Source of the DNA: Bacillota bacterium
Lineage (GTDB): Bacteria > Bacillota > Clostridia > Oscillospirales > Oscillospiraceae
Length of the DNA stretch: 20,208 nt
Assembly (NCBI GenBank): GCA_023395775.1
Contig: JAEWYA010000115.1
Coordinates: 1 to 20,208, forward strand
Direction of reading: 5' to 3'
Position numbers and translations under genes: made by a program. This document shows positions 7,786 through 14,438 of this stretch, in pieces (the stretch's first letter is position 1; every line of letters starts with the position of its first letter). The notes below the pieces were generated by a model. It was not told where the DNA came from and made no database searches. It saw only the letters and a list, made by a program, of their open reading frames with translations.

Positions 7786-7845
7786 AAAAAAGCAACCGTT
7801 TCCGGCTGAAGACCTGTGCCTTCGGCCGGAGGCGGCTGCTTTTTG
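7786..7845. terminator. Bidirectional terminator between rsmA and the WapI-like gene
   Basis: A long imperfect stem pairs the A-rich 7786-7797 with the T-rich 7833-7844 and GCCGGA (7825-7830) with TCCGGC (7801-7806). The T-tract (CTTTTT) serves rsmA. The A-tract on the opposite flank gives a T-tract on the minus strand for the converging gene that ends at 7881. Confidence 0.8.
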
Positions 7846-7880
7846 CTGGCAGATGAAATGAGTTTTTAGAAAACCAGCCG

Positions 7881-8321
7881 CTATTTGCGGTCGGGGAACT
7901 TTTTACACAGGGCGTCCAGCTCGTCGATCAGAGCACTCAACTCCGCGGTTGTCATTACGCAGCTGAGCTCGGCGTTTTCAATGTCTTCCATGGTGTTGGG
8001 CAGGGTGAAGGAGACGTCCACGATATAGCGGTCCTCAGCCTCCGCCCGGGCGGAGAAGAGAAAATACGGCTCCGAAAAGTCGCTGTCGTAGCTGTCTCGG
8101 ATGCCGGATTTCAGAACTTTCAGTCCGGCGGTCAGCTCCTTCAACTCAAAGGTCAGAAGGCAGCTGTTGGAATCCCTGATGACACGGCCGTCCTCGTCGG
8201 TATAAGTGCCCCGCAGGACGAGCCAGTTGCGGTCGTCGCTGCCCGGCGCGCCGGAATCTTCGGAAAATTCGTAGTTTACGATTTCCAGCTCCAGACTGGC
8301 TTCGTCGTTTTTGAAAAGCAT
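7881..8321 (-). CDS. WapI-like small protein of unknown function
   Basis: This 146-residue acidic protein has no signal peptide or membrane segment. The pattern NWLVLRG, then SCLLTFELKEL, then EPYFLFSARAE and a second beta strand with SFTLP resembles proteins annotated as WapI-family immunity proteins. I recognise this by pattern, not by search. In polymorphic toxin systems such proteins neutralise a cognate toxin, but no toxin gene is in this window. The start is 13 bases after the aldo/keto reductase stop. Its AAGGAGAT ribosome site (minus strand, 8329-8336) overlaps that stop, so the two are translationally coupled. It may instead be a housekeeping small protein of the same fold. Real gene: likely; function: uncertain. 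Confidence 0.75.
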   Translation of the reverse strand: MLFKNDEASLELEIVNYEFSEDSGAPGSDDRNWLVLRGTYTDEDGRVIRDSNSCLLTFELKELTAGLKVLKSGIRDSYDSDFSEPYFLFSARAEAEDRYIVDVSFTLPNTMEDIENAELSCVMTTAELSALIDELDALCKKFPDRK

Positions 8322-8334
8322 GTGGGCAATCTCC

Positions 8335-9366
8335 TTAATCGTTATGATGCTGGGCGTAGAATTCGTCGTAGTCCTTCAGCATGGACTGGAGCAGCTCCGG
8401 CGTGTCCAGTTCATAGGGACAGCGACTTTTGCAGACGTTGCAGTGGATGCAGTCCTCGATTTTGTGCATCTTGGCATACCACTCGTCGGACATGTACGGC
8501 TGGTAGGGCGACCGGCGAAGGAGCATGGCCATCCGGGCGGCCTGAGGAATGTCGATCCCGGCAGAACAGGGGAGACAGTACCCACAGCTGCGGCAGAAGT
8601 TGTGAGCCAGCTCTGTGCGGTCACTGTCGATCACGGACTGTAGCTCCGGGGTCATCTGCTGATTTTTCTCCGTCAGCTCCAGCCACTGGTCTAGCTCCCA
8701 CTCATGCTGGATTCCCCAGATGGGGACCACGTTGTCGTAGCCCTGCATGAACGCATAGCAGGCTGCGGCGTTGTTCAGCATTCCGCCGGACAGGCCCTTC
8801 ATGGCGATAAAGCCCATGTCCGCGGCCTTGCAGCGGTTTACAAGGTCGATATCCTTGTCCGAAGACAGGTAGCAGAAGGGAAACTGCATGGTTTCAAAAT
8901 TGCCGGAGTCCACGGCGGCGAGAGCCACCTTCAAGCGGTGGTTCGTAATGCCGATGTGGCGGACATAGCCCTTGCGTTTTGCCTCCAGCGCGGCGGCAAA
9001 GGGACCGTCGGGGTCGTTGACGTCCGGGAGCTGAGCCGGATTGTGAAACTGAAACAGATCGATGTAGTCCGTCTTCAGCCGGCGAAGGCTCTCCTCAATG
9101 TGGGCTTGGACGGTCTTCTTATCCGCGCCGCCGCTCTTGGTGGAGATCACGATGCTGTGCCGGACGTCCCCCAGCGCCTCGCCGAGCTTCTCCTCGCTGT
9201 CGGTGTAGGCGTTGGCGGTGTCAAAATAGTTGATGCCGGAGTCGTAGGCGCGGCGCAGAAGCTTTTTCGCGTCGATGCGGCCGATTCGCTGGACGGGCAG
9301 AGCGCCGAAAGCGGTTTTTGTCACCGTCAATCCGGTCCTGCCCAGCCGGACCTTTTCAATTTTCAT
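8335..9366 (-). CDS. Aldo/keto reductase with two C-terminal 4Fe-4S clusters
   Basis: This is a 343-residue cytoplasmic oxidoreductase. Residues 1 to about 240 form an aldo/keto-reductase barrel with the full catalytic tetrad D49, Y54, K77 and H108. The C-terminal third carries two cysteine sets: C258, C261, C264, C267 and C306, C309, C312, C316 (the last followed by Pro). This is a ferredoxin-like arrangement for two 4Fe-4S clusters. Such fused proteins are common in anaerobes; their physiological substrates are mostly unknown, and electron exchange with ferredoxin is a reasonable inference. GGAGG precedes the start and a good promoter lies upstream. It is the first gene of a bicistron with the WapI-like gene. 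Confidence 0.93.
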   Translation of the reverse strand: MKIEKVRLGRTGLTVTKTAFGALPVQRIGRIDAKKLLRRAYDSGINYFDTANAYTDSEEKLGEALGDVRHSIVISTKSGGADKKTVQAHIEESLRRLKTDYIDLFQFHNPAQLPDVNDPDGPFAAALEAKRKGYVRHIGITNHRLKVALAAVDSGNFETMQFPFCYLSSDKDIDLVNRCKAADMGFIAMKGLSGGMLNNAAACYAFMQGYDNVVPIWGIQHEWELDQWLELTEKNQQMTPELQSVIDSDRTELAHNFCRSCGYCLPCSAGIDIPQAARMAMLLRRSPYQPYMSDEWYAKMHKIEDCIHCNVCKSRCPYELDTPELLQSMLKDYDEFYAQHHND

Positions 9367-9421
9367 GGAAATTTCCTCCCCATTTATGCGATTTTTGGGA
9401 TTTCCTCAGTTCTATACGCTG

Positions 9422-9450
9422 ATTGTAGCCCATCCGGGGACGGTTTGCAA
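9422..9450 (-). promoter_or_regulatory. Promoter of the aldo/keto reductase bicistron
   Basis: Read on the minus strand, TTGCAA (9450-9445), a 17-base spacer and TACAAT (9427-9422) form a good sigma-A promoter. The predicted start near 9415 leaves a leader of about 50 bases to the ATG at 9366. Confidence 0.75.
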
Positions 9451-9542
9451 GAGGTTGGCCCTTCTGCCTGCGCGCTGCGAAAAACGTAAGAACATTCGCG
9501 CCCTGCGTAATAAGATTACCGCGGAACCGGAAATTTGTCCGT

Positions 9543-9571
9543 TTGACGAAAATACAGAAATGTGCTATGAT
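9543..9571 (+). promoter_or_regulatory. Promoter of the ModE-like gene, apparently leaderless
   Basis: TTGACG (9543-9548), a 17-base spacer and TATGAT (9566-9571) preceded by TGC form a near-perfect extended -10 promoter. The usual distance from the -10 end to +1 puts transcription start at about 9578, exactly the A of the ATG chosen for the next gene. Confidence 0.8.
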
Positions 9572-9577
9572 GCAGCC

Positions 9578-9922
9578 ATGAAAAAGGATTTACGCCTAAA
9601 ACTAACGATCAGATTATATTCCGGCGACGATGAACGCTGCTTCGGGCCGGGAATTGCCGTGCTGCTTCACCGGGTGGAGGAGCACCGTTCTTTGCGCGCC
9701 GCCGCGGCGTCTATGGAGATGGCGTACTCCAAGGCGTGGCGGATTGTGCGTACGGCGGAAGCCGTGTTTGACTGCAAACTGCTCAGCAGCGTCACCGGCG
9801 GGAAAAACGGCGGAGGCGCCGTTTTGACGAAAGAGGCAGAAGCGCTGCTGGCGGCCTATGACGGGTACTGCGCCGAGGTGGAAAAATTTGCGGCCGAGAA
9901 ATACAGGAGCTATTTTGATTGA
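9578..9922 (+). CDS. ModE-type winged-helix DNA-binding protein (DNA-binding domain only)
   Basis: This 114-residue protein matches the N-terminal LysR-like winged helix of ModE: a strand (KLTIRLYSG), a helix-turn-helix (about residues 24-62, with SLRAAAASMEMAYSKAWRIV) and a wing with GGKNGGGAVLT at 74-84. It lacks the C-terminal molybdate-binding domains of full ModE, so ligand sensing is not apparent. Short proteins of this type are common in anaerobes. ATG at 9578 is preferred over ATG at 9560 because the -10 element spans 9566-9571; no Shine-Dalgarno site is visible for either. No molybdate transport or cofactor gene is adjacent. The sequence immediately downstream is an ABC-transporter remnant. 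Confidence 0.82.
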   Translation: MKKDLRLKLTIRLYSGDDERCFGPGIAVLLHRVEEHRSLRAAAASMEMAYSKAWRIVRTAEAVFDCKLLSSVTGGKNGGGAVLTKEAEALLAAYDGYCAEVEKFAAEKYRSYFD

Positions 9923-9948
9923 AGGCCTCTATCTATGAAAATGGCCTG

Positions 9949-10086
9949 ATGGGCACTGTCTCCGATGCGAACAAGATCGTCGTTCTGGAGAACGGCATCG
10001 TCAACGAAAGCGGCTCGCCAGCGGAGTTGTACGCCAGGGGCGGAACCTATCGCCGCATGGCAGAGCTGCAAATGAAAACAAAATAA
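9949..10086 (+). pseudogene. C-terminal remnant of an ABC-type exporter ATPase
   Basis: The reading frame ending at TAA 10084-10086 encodes TVSDANKIVVLENGIV, then SGSPAELYARGGTYRRMAELQ. This is the end of an ABC exporter nucleotide-binding domain, just after the switch histidine. The Walker A, signature and Walker B parts are missing. The sequence upstream (9922-9948) is in frame but not ABC-like, and the ModE-like gene ends at 9922, so a deletion has joined the two. A strong terminator still follows. Identification rests on the characteristic KIVVLENG and Y-x-x-M-x-x-L-Q signatures. Confidence 0.8.
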
Positions 10087-10097
10087 AGATGATAAAT

Positions 10098-10141
10098 TGG
10101 CTCCTGCACATCCGTTGATGGGTATGCAGGAGCCATTTTCT
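10098..10141 (+). terminator. Terminator after the ABC remnant
   Basis: A perfect 11-bp stem (10098-10108 with 10125-10135) has an inner four-base-pair hairpin (10109-10120) and an ATTTTCTCT tail. It is probably the terminator of the lost transporter operon, now serving the ModE-like gene. Confidence 0.85.
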
Positions 10142-10625
10142 CTCAAAAAAGGGTGCAATAACCCCTATGCCCGCCGCAGGTTCCGATCGGCACGGGCCAG
10201 GACCGGCAGGTTCGCACCGGCTCAGAAAATATACAGGCGGTTTGAATTTTGAGATAACCCTCGGCAGACTGCCTTCGACTAGCCGAACAGATTCTTGATG
10301 GTGTGATAAAGACGCTCTGCCTTGCAGTTTATTGAGAATTTTTGATATAGCGCTCCCAGTCAATCGCGTTGTCTGAAACTTTCGGAAGCTTTTCCGACCG
10401 TATTGTGTATAGTATTCGCCTTTTCGTCAAATCCTACTTCTCGTCCTAAGAGCCCAAGACCACCGCTGCCGCCCATACCCGCAAAAAGTGTTCGGGCAGT
10501 TATACGTTGACTGAGGCAGCAGCGAACCAATCACGCGAACTCCTTGGATTTTTCTCTCTTTTATACAATAAAGATCGCTGCGATGTTGTCATTCAACATA
10601 AAAATTTTAGATACTAATTGTACTT
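10140..10625. other. Gene-poor segment with decayed coding traces
   Basis: No intact gene is convincing here. On the minus strand two short tracts look protein-coding. One frame from 10476 to 10282 reads MGGSGGLGLLGREVGF and, after an internal stop (10360-10362), KAERLYHTIKNLFG before a stop at 10279-10281. An overlapping frame ends LPKVSDNAIDWERYIKNSQ at a stop 10329-10331. I do not recognise the family; a transposon or integrative-element relic is possible. On the plus strand, two copies of a GCAGGTTC-containing 16-mer (10176-10191 and 10206-10221, 13 of 16 identical) lie exactly 30 bases apart. From about 10540 the sequence becomes AT-rich gltS leader. Confidence 0.4.
10586..10615 (+). promoter_or_regulatory. 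Possible gltS promoter
   Basis: TTGTCA (10586-10591) lies 18 bases from GATACT (10610-10615), a moderate sigma-A match. If real, the GlnL-like box would lie just downstream of the start site. A weaker -10 candidate, TATTCT (10653-10658), lies after the box and would fit activation. The sequence does not decide between them. Confidence 0.35.
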
Positions 10626-10641
10626 TTTTGTATTATTTTGT
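10626..10641 (+). promoter_or_regulatory. GlnL-type box TTTTGT-N4-TTTTGT
   Basis: Two exact TTTTGT units (10626-10631 and 10636-10641) are separated by ATTA. As I recall, this is the tandem repeat described as the Bacillus subtilis GlnL target ahead of glsA-glnT. Degenerate units AATTGT (10616-10621) and CTTTGT (10657-10662) lie 10 bases upstream and 21 bases downstream, on nearly the same helical face. A GlnL-like regulator is encoded about 1.5 kb away, convergent with gltS. Confidence 0.7.
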
Positions 10642-10699
10642 CTACTGCAGTGTATTCTTTGTTTACGTTCTAACAAGGAACTACATAGGAGGAGAAGCA

Positions 10700-11890
10700 A
10701 TGACAGCAATTAAACTGGATATGTTCCAAGCCGGAGCCGTGGCGGCCCTGGTTTACTGCCTCGGGCGCTTTCTAATTCTCAAGGTACCCGTTCTGAACAA
10801 ATACTGCATCCCCGCTCCCGTAGTAGGCGGCCTCATTTTTTCCATTATGAATCTGATTCTGCATTCCACTGGCATAGCTGAAATTTCCTTCGATAACACG
10901 CTTCAAACCATTTTCATGACCATCTTTTTCTGCACGGTAGGTTTCACCGCTTGCTTCAGTCTGCTGAAAAAAGGCGGCTTTCAAGTTCTGCTGTTCCTGG
11001 TGCTGGCCATTGTCATGGTCATCTCACAGGATTTGATTGGCAGCGGCCTGGCCAGCATCTTTGGTCTGGACCCCAAACTTGGTCTTTGCATGGGTTCTAT
11101 TCCTCTGGTGGGCGGCCATGGTACTTCTGGCGCATTCGGCCCCTTGCTGGAAGACAGCTTCGGCGTGACAGGCGCTACGACCGTGGCTATCGCCGCGGCA
11201 ACGTATGGCTTGGTTGCGGGCAGTATGATGGGCGGCCCCATTGCGCGGCGTAGGATCATAAAGCAGCAGCTGCACAGTACAGCAAAGGAAGAGAACATCT
11301 CTGACCAGCAGGCCGAAAAGGCAACCACCATTGAGCCGCAGCGGTTTGTCAACGCCTCTTTGTTCATTGCCGTAGCGATTGGTGTCGGAACTCTGTTGGT
11401 CACTCTTTTTAAAAGCTGGAATTTCACCGTTCCTGGTTATATCGGTGCAATGCTGATTGCCGTTGTAATCCGCAACAGTTTTGACGGCATGAAGAAGGAC
11501 GTCCCCATGCCCGAGATCGACTCTTTGGGCAACCTCTCTTTGCAGCTGTTCCTGGCAATGGCGCTGATGGGCCTGCAGCTGTGGCAGCTGGCTGCTCTGG
11601 CGGTTCCCATGATCTTGATTCTGCTGGTACAGACCGTCTGGATGGCGCTCTACGCTAACTTTGCAGTGTTTAATATTATGGGCAAAGATTACGAAGCCGC
11701 AGCCATGACCTCCGCATTCTGCGGCTTCGGTATGGGCGCCACTCCCAACGCCATGGCAAACATGGGCGTTCTGGCCGATAAATACGGACCGTGCCCTCGC
11801 GCATATTTCATCGTTCCGCTGGTGGGAAGTCTGTTTATCGACATGTTTAACAGTGCAATTCTGACGACCTTTATGAATGTGCTTCACTAA
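10700..11890 (+). CDS. gltS: Sodium/glutamate symporter GltS
   Basis: This 396-residue integral membrane protein of the ESS family imports glutamate with sodium. Around ten hydrophobic helices are arranged as two inverted halves, each with a Gly-rich re-entrant signature: IPLVGGHGTSGAFG (about 134-147) and GFGMGATPNAMANM in the second half. A hydrophilic central loop (about 185-215) separates the halves. ATG at 10700 follows AGGAGGA (10687-10693) by six bases; the open frame extends upstream through AT-rich leader that is not coding. The leader carries a GlnL-type box. The gene converges with a glnL-glnK-like pair. GC is lower than in the flanking operons, consistent with transfer. Transport of glutamate is a family-based inference. 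Confidence 0.93.
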   Translation: MTAIKLDMFQAGAVAALVYCLGRFLILKVPVLNKYCIPAPVVGGLIFSIMNLILHSTGIAEISFDNTLQTIFMTIFFCTVGFTACFSLLKKGGFQVLLFLVLAIVMVISQDLIGSGLASIFGLDPKLGLCMGSIPLVGGHGTSGAFGPLLEDSFGVTGATTVAIAAATYGLVAGSMMGGPIARRRIIKQQLHSTAKEENISDQQAEKATTIEPQRFVNASLFIAVAIGVGTLLVTLFKSWNFTVPGYIGAMLIAVVIRNSFDGMKKDVPMPEIDSLGNLSLQLFLAMALMGLQLWQLAALAVPMILILLVQTVWMALYANFAVFNIMGKDYEAAAMTSAFCGFGMGATPNAMANMGVLADKYGPCPRAYFIVPLVGSLFIDMFNSAILTTFMNVLH

Positions 11891-11917
11891 GCGGGAAAAA
11901 TCCGGCTTCCAGTATTT

Positions 11918-11934
11918 TTAGAAAGACTTTCTAA
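11918..11934. repeat. 17-base perfect dyad downstream of gltS
   Basis: TTAGAAAG and CTTTCTAA (11918-11925 and 11927-11934) are perfectly symmetrical around a single base. With no loop it cannot form an ordinary hairpin, so it may be a protein-binding dyad or chance. It lies 28 bases after the gltS stop. Confidence 0.4.
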
Positions 11935-11978
11935 GGGACAGACGGCTTTTACCTCTCCTGCAAAACTCTTCTCATTTT

Positions 11979-12022
11979 AAAGCACAGGCCGAACGATATG
12001 ACTTCGGCCTGTGCTTTGTTAT
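11979..12022 (+). terminator. Terminator of gltS
   Basis: A perfect 15-bp stem (11979-11993 with 12003-12017) has a nine-base loop. The tail (GTTATT) is only moderately T-rich. It lies about 90 bases after gltS. Confidence 0.8.
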
Positions 12023-12053
12023 TCACACCGTTTCGCAGAACCGTCTTCAAGCA

Positions 12054-12108
12054 AATAAGAAAAGCCTTTGTCAGACAGTTTGCCTGTCTGCACAAAGGCT
12101 TACTTTTT
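12054..12108. terminator. Terminator of the glnK-glnL operon, possibly bidirectional
   Basis: AGCCTTTGT (12063-12071) pairs with 12092-12100, and CAGACAG (12072-12078) with CTGTCTG (12084-12090), leaving one bulged base. The minus-strand exit reads TTTTCTTATT, giving a terminator for the genes arriving from the right. The plus-strand exit reads TACTTTTT and could back up the gltS terminator. Confidence 0.8.
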
Positions 12109-12139
12109 AAGGGTTTCCTCCGGCCGCACCTGCTCGGCG

Positions 12140-12985
12140 TCACAGCGAAAATTCATCCTGCTCCGATAGAATGAGAAGTCCGCCGATAAAGCCCTTGACA
12201 CTGACTTTTCCGCCCCGCTTCTGCTTTCTCCGGATGTAATCCATCTCGGCCTTGACCTCTTCGAATGGGAATAAGCTTCCGGAATATTCCACAAATGTCT
12301 CGTTCATGTAATCTTCAATTCCGAGCTGAGCAAGGTTTCGCATTCCTTTCGCGATTGCCCTGCGGACTCTTTGCTCCATGCTCTGCGGAGCCGTACTCAG
12401 AGAGGCGCAGATCTGCCCGAAGTTTACATGATAAATTGAGAGCTTATTGTCGTGCATATACTCACAGATTTTCAGGATGTCAATGCAGCCCTTTTCCCCT
12501 GACATCCCAAGCTGGTTCATTGCCAGCTTGGCTCTTTTCAAAAATGTATCCGCCTTGCGCACCTCGGTGGGAACGTTTTCCCCGAATAGGCTGCGGATAC
12601 TTGCGATTGTACGTTCGTTCTGAATCTGATTTGTGACCGCACGGATGACAGACTTTACTTCAATGGCGTTAATCGGTTTACTGATAAAAAAGTCCACGCC
12701 TGCATGATACGCCTTGCCAATCAGGGTTTTGTCGGAAACCTGGGAGATCATCACAAATTTTGCGCCGCACCCCAAGAGCTTAAGGGACTGTACAATCTGA
12801 ATACCGTCCTTTTTTGGCATCAGAAAATCAATCAGCACAATATCCGGCTTGGCCGATAGCACGCTTTGCTCATCCGGTTCTTTTCCTCCTGAATCTCCGC
12901 AGATACTCCCCAGGTTTTGCTGTTCAATCAGGTCCTCTAAGATATCAATGACAGCATGGTCGTCTTCTATGACATAAATTTTCAT
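12140..12985 (-). CDS. glnL: GlnL (YcbB)-like response regulator
   Basis: This 281-residue protein has a receiver domain at about 1-120, with acidic residues D8/D9, phosphoacceptor D53 in IVLIDFLMP and the conserved lysine in ISKP. About residues 130-270 match the YcbB-type DNA-binding output domain, known from Bacillus subtilis GlnL. There GlnL acts with kinase GlnK to induce glutamine use. Its ATG overlaps the kinase stop (ATGA, 12982-12985), so the pair is translationally coupled. A matching TTTTGT-N4-TTTTGT box precedes gltS, making gltS its likely target. GC is clearly lower than in neighbouring operons. The family is confident; the signal sensed is inferred. Confidence 0.88.
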   Translation of the reverse strand: MKIYVIEDDHAVIDILEDLIEQQNLGSICGDSGGKEPDEQSVLSAKPDIVLIDFLMPKKDGIQIVQSLKLLGCGAKFVMISQVSDKTLIGKAYHAGVDFFISKPINAIEVKSVIRAVTNQIQNERTIASIRSLFGENVPTEVRKADTFLKRAKLAMNQLGMSGEKGCIDILKICEYMHDNKLSIYHVNFGQICASLSTAPQSMEQRVRRAIAKGMRNLAQLGIEDYMNETFVEYSGSLFPFEEVKAEMDYIRRKQKRGGKVSVKGFIGGLLILSEQDEFSL

Positions 12986-14259
12986 GCTTCTTCCTCCAGA
13001 GAGCCGGTGGGAATCCGAATCTGAAATTCCGTCTTCACATTTGGCAGTGACGTAACGGAAATTGTTCCATGAAACCGTTCCTCCACAACGCTTTTCACTC
13101 CGGACAAGCCAACACCGCGATAAATATTTCCAGTTGTCTGGTCAAACTTGGTGGAGAATCCGTGCTGAAAAACCTTTGGAAGGTTTTTCTCCGAGATTCC
13201 CGGCCCGTCATCACAGACGCTGATCATATAGTCGGCTTGGACCCTGTGTCCCGAAATTTTGATGCGGCCCTTTCTGCGGTCAAATTCAATCGCTTCCATC
13301 GCATTGTTCACAAGATTCTTTAATATCAGCATCAGAGAATAATGCGCCTGCGTCATAAAGTCATCCTGACACTGAAAGTCCAGGATTATGGGCAGATGCT
13401 TGGTATCGATCTGAGAATAGGTGACCTCCTTCAGGATGGTGAGAAGATCACTGAACTTCATTTCCGTTTCCGGATACTCATCATTGATCTCCCGTTCCAG
13501 TCCCATGATGATCCCGAGGTAGTCTTTTTTGATCTCGTGTACATCTCTTGCAATCGCCAGAGCACAGTCCAGAATCTGCGGTTCAATCTGCCTGTCCGAC
13601 AAAGATTCATACAGCCGATATGCGTTGCCCATGATCTGCTCAATTTCTTCGGAGTTCTTTTTCATGAAGTAGATCTCGTTTTTCAGTTCCGCAGTCATCA
13701 GAAAAAGCCGCTGGTATCGCTGTTCGTGCTCTTTCCTGGCCAGAAGGGAATGATAGCGGTCGATCAATACAAATGTGAAGCCGACCAGCGTAGTGCGCAC
13801 AACCGCGATTGCCAGCAGTTCCAGCGAATGGGCTTGGCTGGGAAACATGCCGCTGCGCAAAAGGCTCTCTATCCAATTTGAGATAAAATCACAGCACAAT
13901 ACGCTGATGATCAGATGGAAAAATTTGACCGTATGCTTGTTGCGTACGGCAAGATAAAAGAGCAGGCTATAAAACACATAGTATAGTCCGCCCGGCAGCG
14001 CGGTCCAGAATGCGTGCGTCAGCGTATCTTGTCCCATCCAGGCCAAGATTCCGCGAAACAGGAAAATCATGATACCGGAAGTAAATCCGATCCAAAGCGT
14101 GCCTACGTCCAGGTCAAGCGTTAGAAGCAGGATTGGCAGCAGCGCCACAGACATTGAAACGCGGAGACCATTATTGAAAAGGTTCCAATAAATTTCGGAT
14201 ACCAGGGTGATGCAAAGTCCTGTTACGAACGTATATTTCCATTTTGTGTGACGCTTCAT
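12982..14259 (-). CDS. glnK: GlnK (YcbA)-like membrane sensor histidine kinase
   Basis: This 425-residue kinase has about six N-terminal membrane helices (about 10-180) and no large extracellular domain, as in intramembrane or transporter-coupled sensors. A dimerisation region follows, with the phosphoacceptor His in ARDVHEIKKDYLG. The ATPase domain has an N box (LVNNAMEAI), G1 (DDGPGIS), F box (FQHGFSTK) and G2 (GVGLSG), all intact. The HEIKKD motif and the partner regulator place it near Bacillus GlnK. It is first in the two-gene operon with a promoter at 14326-14354; GGGAG lies just before the start. The stimulus could be glutamate or glutamine; sequence alone cannot tell. Confidence 0.87.
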   Translation of the reverse strand: MKRHTKWKYTFVTGLCITLVSEIYWNLFNNGLRVSMSVALLPILLLTLDLDVGTLWIGFTSGIMIFLFRGILAWMGQDTLTHAFWTALPGGLYYVFYSLLFYLAVRNKHTVKFFHLIISVLCCDFISNWIESLLRSGMFPSQAHSLELLAIAVVRTTLVGFTFVLIDRYHSLLARKEHEQRYQRLFLMTAELKNEIYFMKKNSEEIEQIMGNAYRLYESLSDRQIEPQILDCALAIARDVHEIKKDYLGIIMGLEREINDEYPETEMKFSDLLTILKEVTYSQIDTKHLPIILDFQCQDDFMTQAHYSLMLILKNLVNNAMEAIEFDRRKGRIKISGHRVQADYMISVCDDGPGISEKNLPKVFQHGFSTKFDQTTGNIYRGVGLSGVKSVVEERFHGTISVTSLPNVKTEFQIRIPTGSLEEEA

Positions 14260-14325
14260 CCCACTCCCACTCTCTCAAGGCCTATTTCCGGTCCGGCCTT
14301 TGCGGGACACATTTTGCAGGAGTTT

Positions 14326-14354
14326 ATTATAACACATTTCCACACAGAAATCAA
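14326..14354 (-). promoter_or_regulatory. Promoter of glnK-glnL
   Basis: On the minus strand, TTGATT (14354-14349), a 17-base spacer and a perfect TATAAT (14331-14326) preceded by TGT give an extended -10 promoter. Transcription would start near 14319, about 60 bases before the ATG. Upstream of it a degenerate repeat TTTTTA-N4-TTTTGA (14369-14384, plus-strand reading) resembles a weak GlnL box. Confidence 0.8.
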
Positions 14355-14438
14355 AAAGAATTGTATCCTTTTTATTGATTTTGACCGCTGCGGGGAAAGT
14401 ACGGGAATATCCAGGGAATTGTTTTGCTGTCGGCTGCA

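Noticed and set aside
8704..9489. Plus-strand 261-codon open frame opposite the aldo/keto reductase.
   Set aside because: It is the antisense shadow of a clearly recognisable enzyme with an intact catalytic tetrad.
9275..9577. Long N-terminal extension of the ModE-like reading frame.
   Set aside because: It overlaps the reductase start and both promoters, and its composition is not protein-like; the promoter at 9543-9571 sets the start.
10001..10363. Minus-strand open frame of 120 codons in the gap before gltS.
   Set aside because: It runs antisense through the ABC remnant and its terminator, and has no ribosome site. The protein-like tracts in this gap lie in other frames.
10544..10699. 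52-codon upstream extension of GltS.
   Set aside because: It lies in AT-rich leader with the GlnL-type box; ATG 10700 has a strong AGGAGGA site and yields the usual family length.
10540..10700. Phase-variable or attachment-site repeat at the left edge of the low-GC block.
   Set aside because: I compared the edges by eye and found no direct repeat shared with the right edge near 14360-14460.
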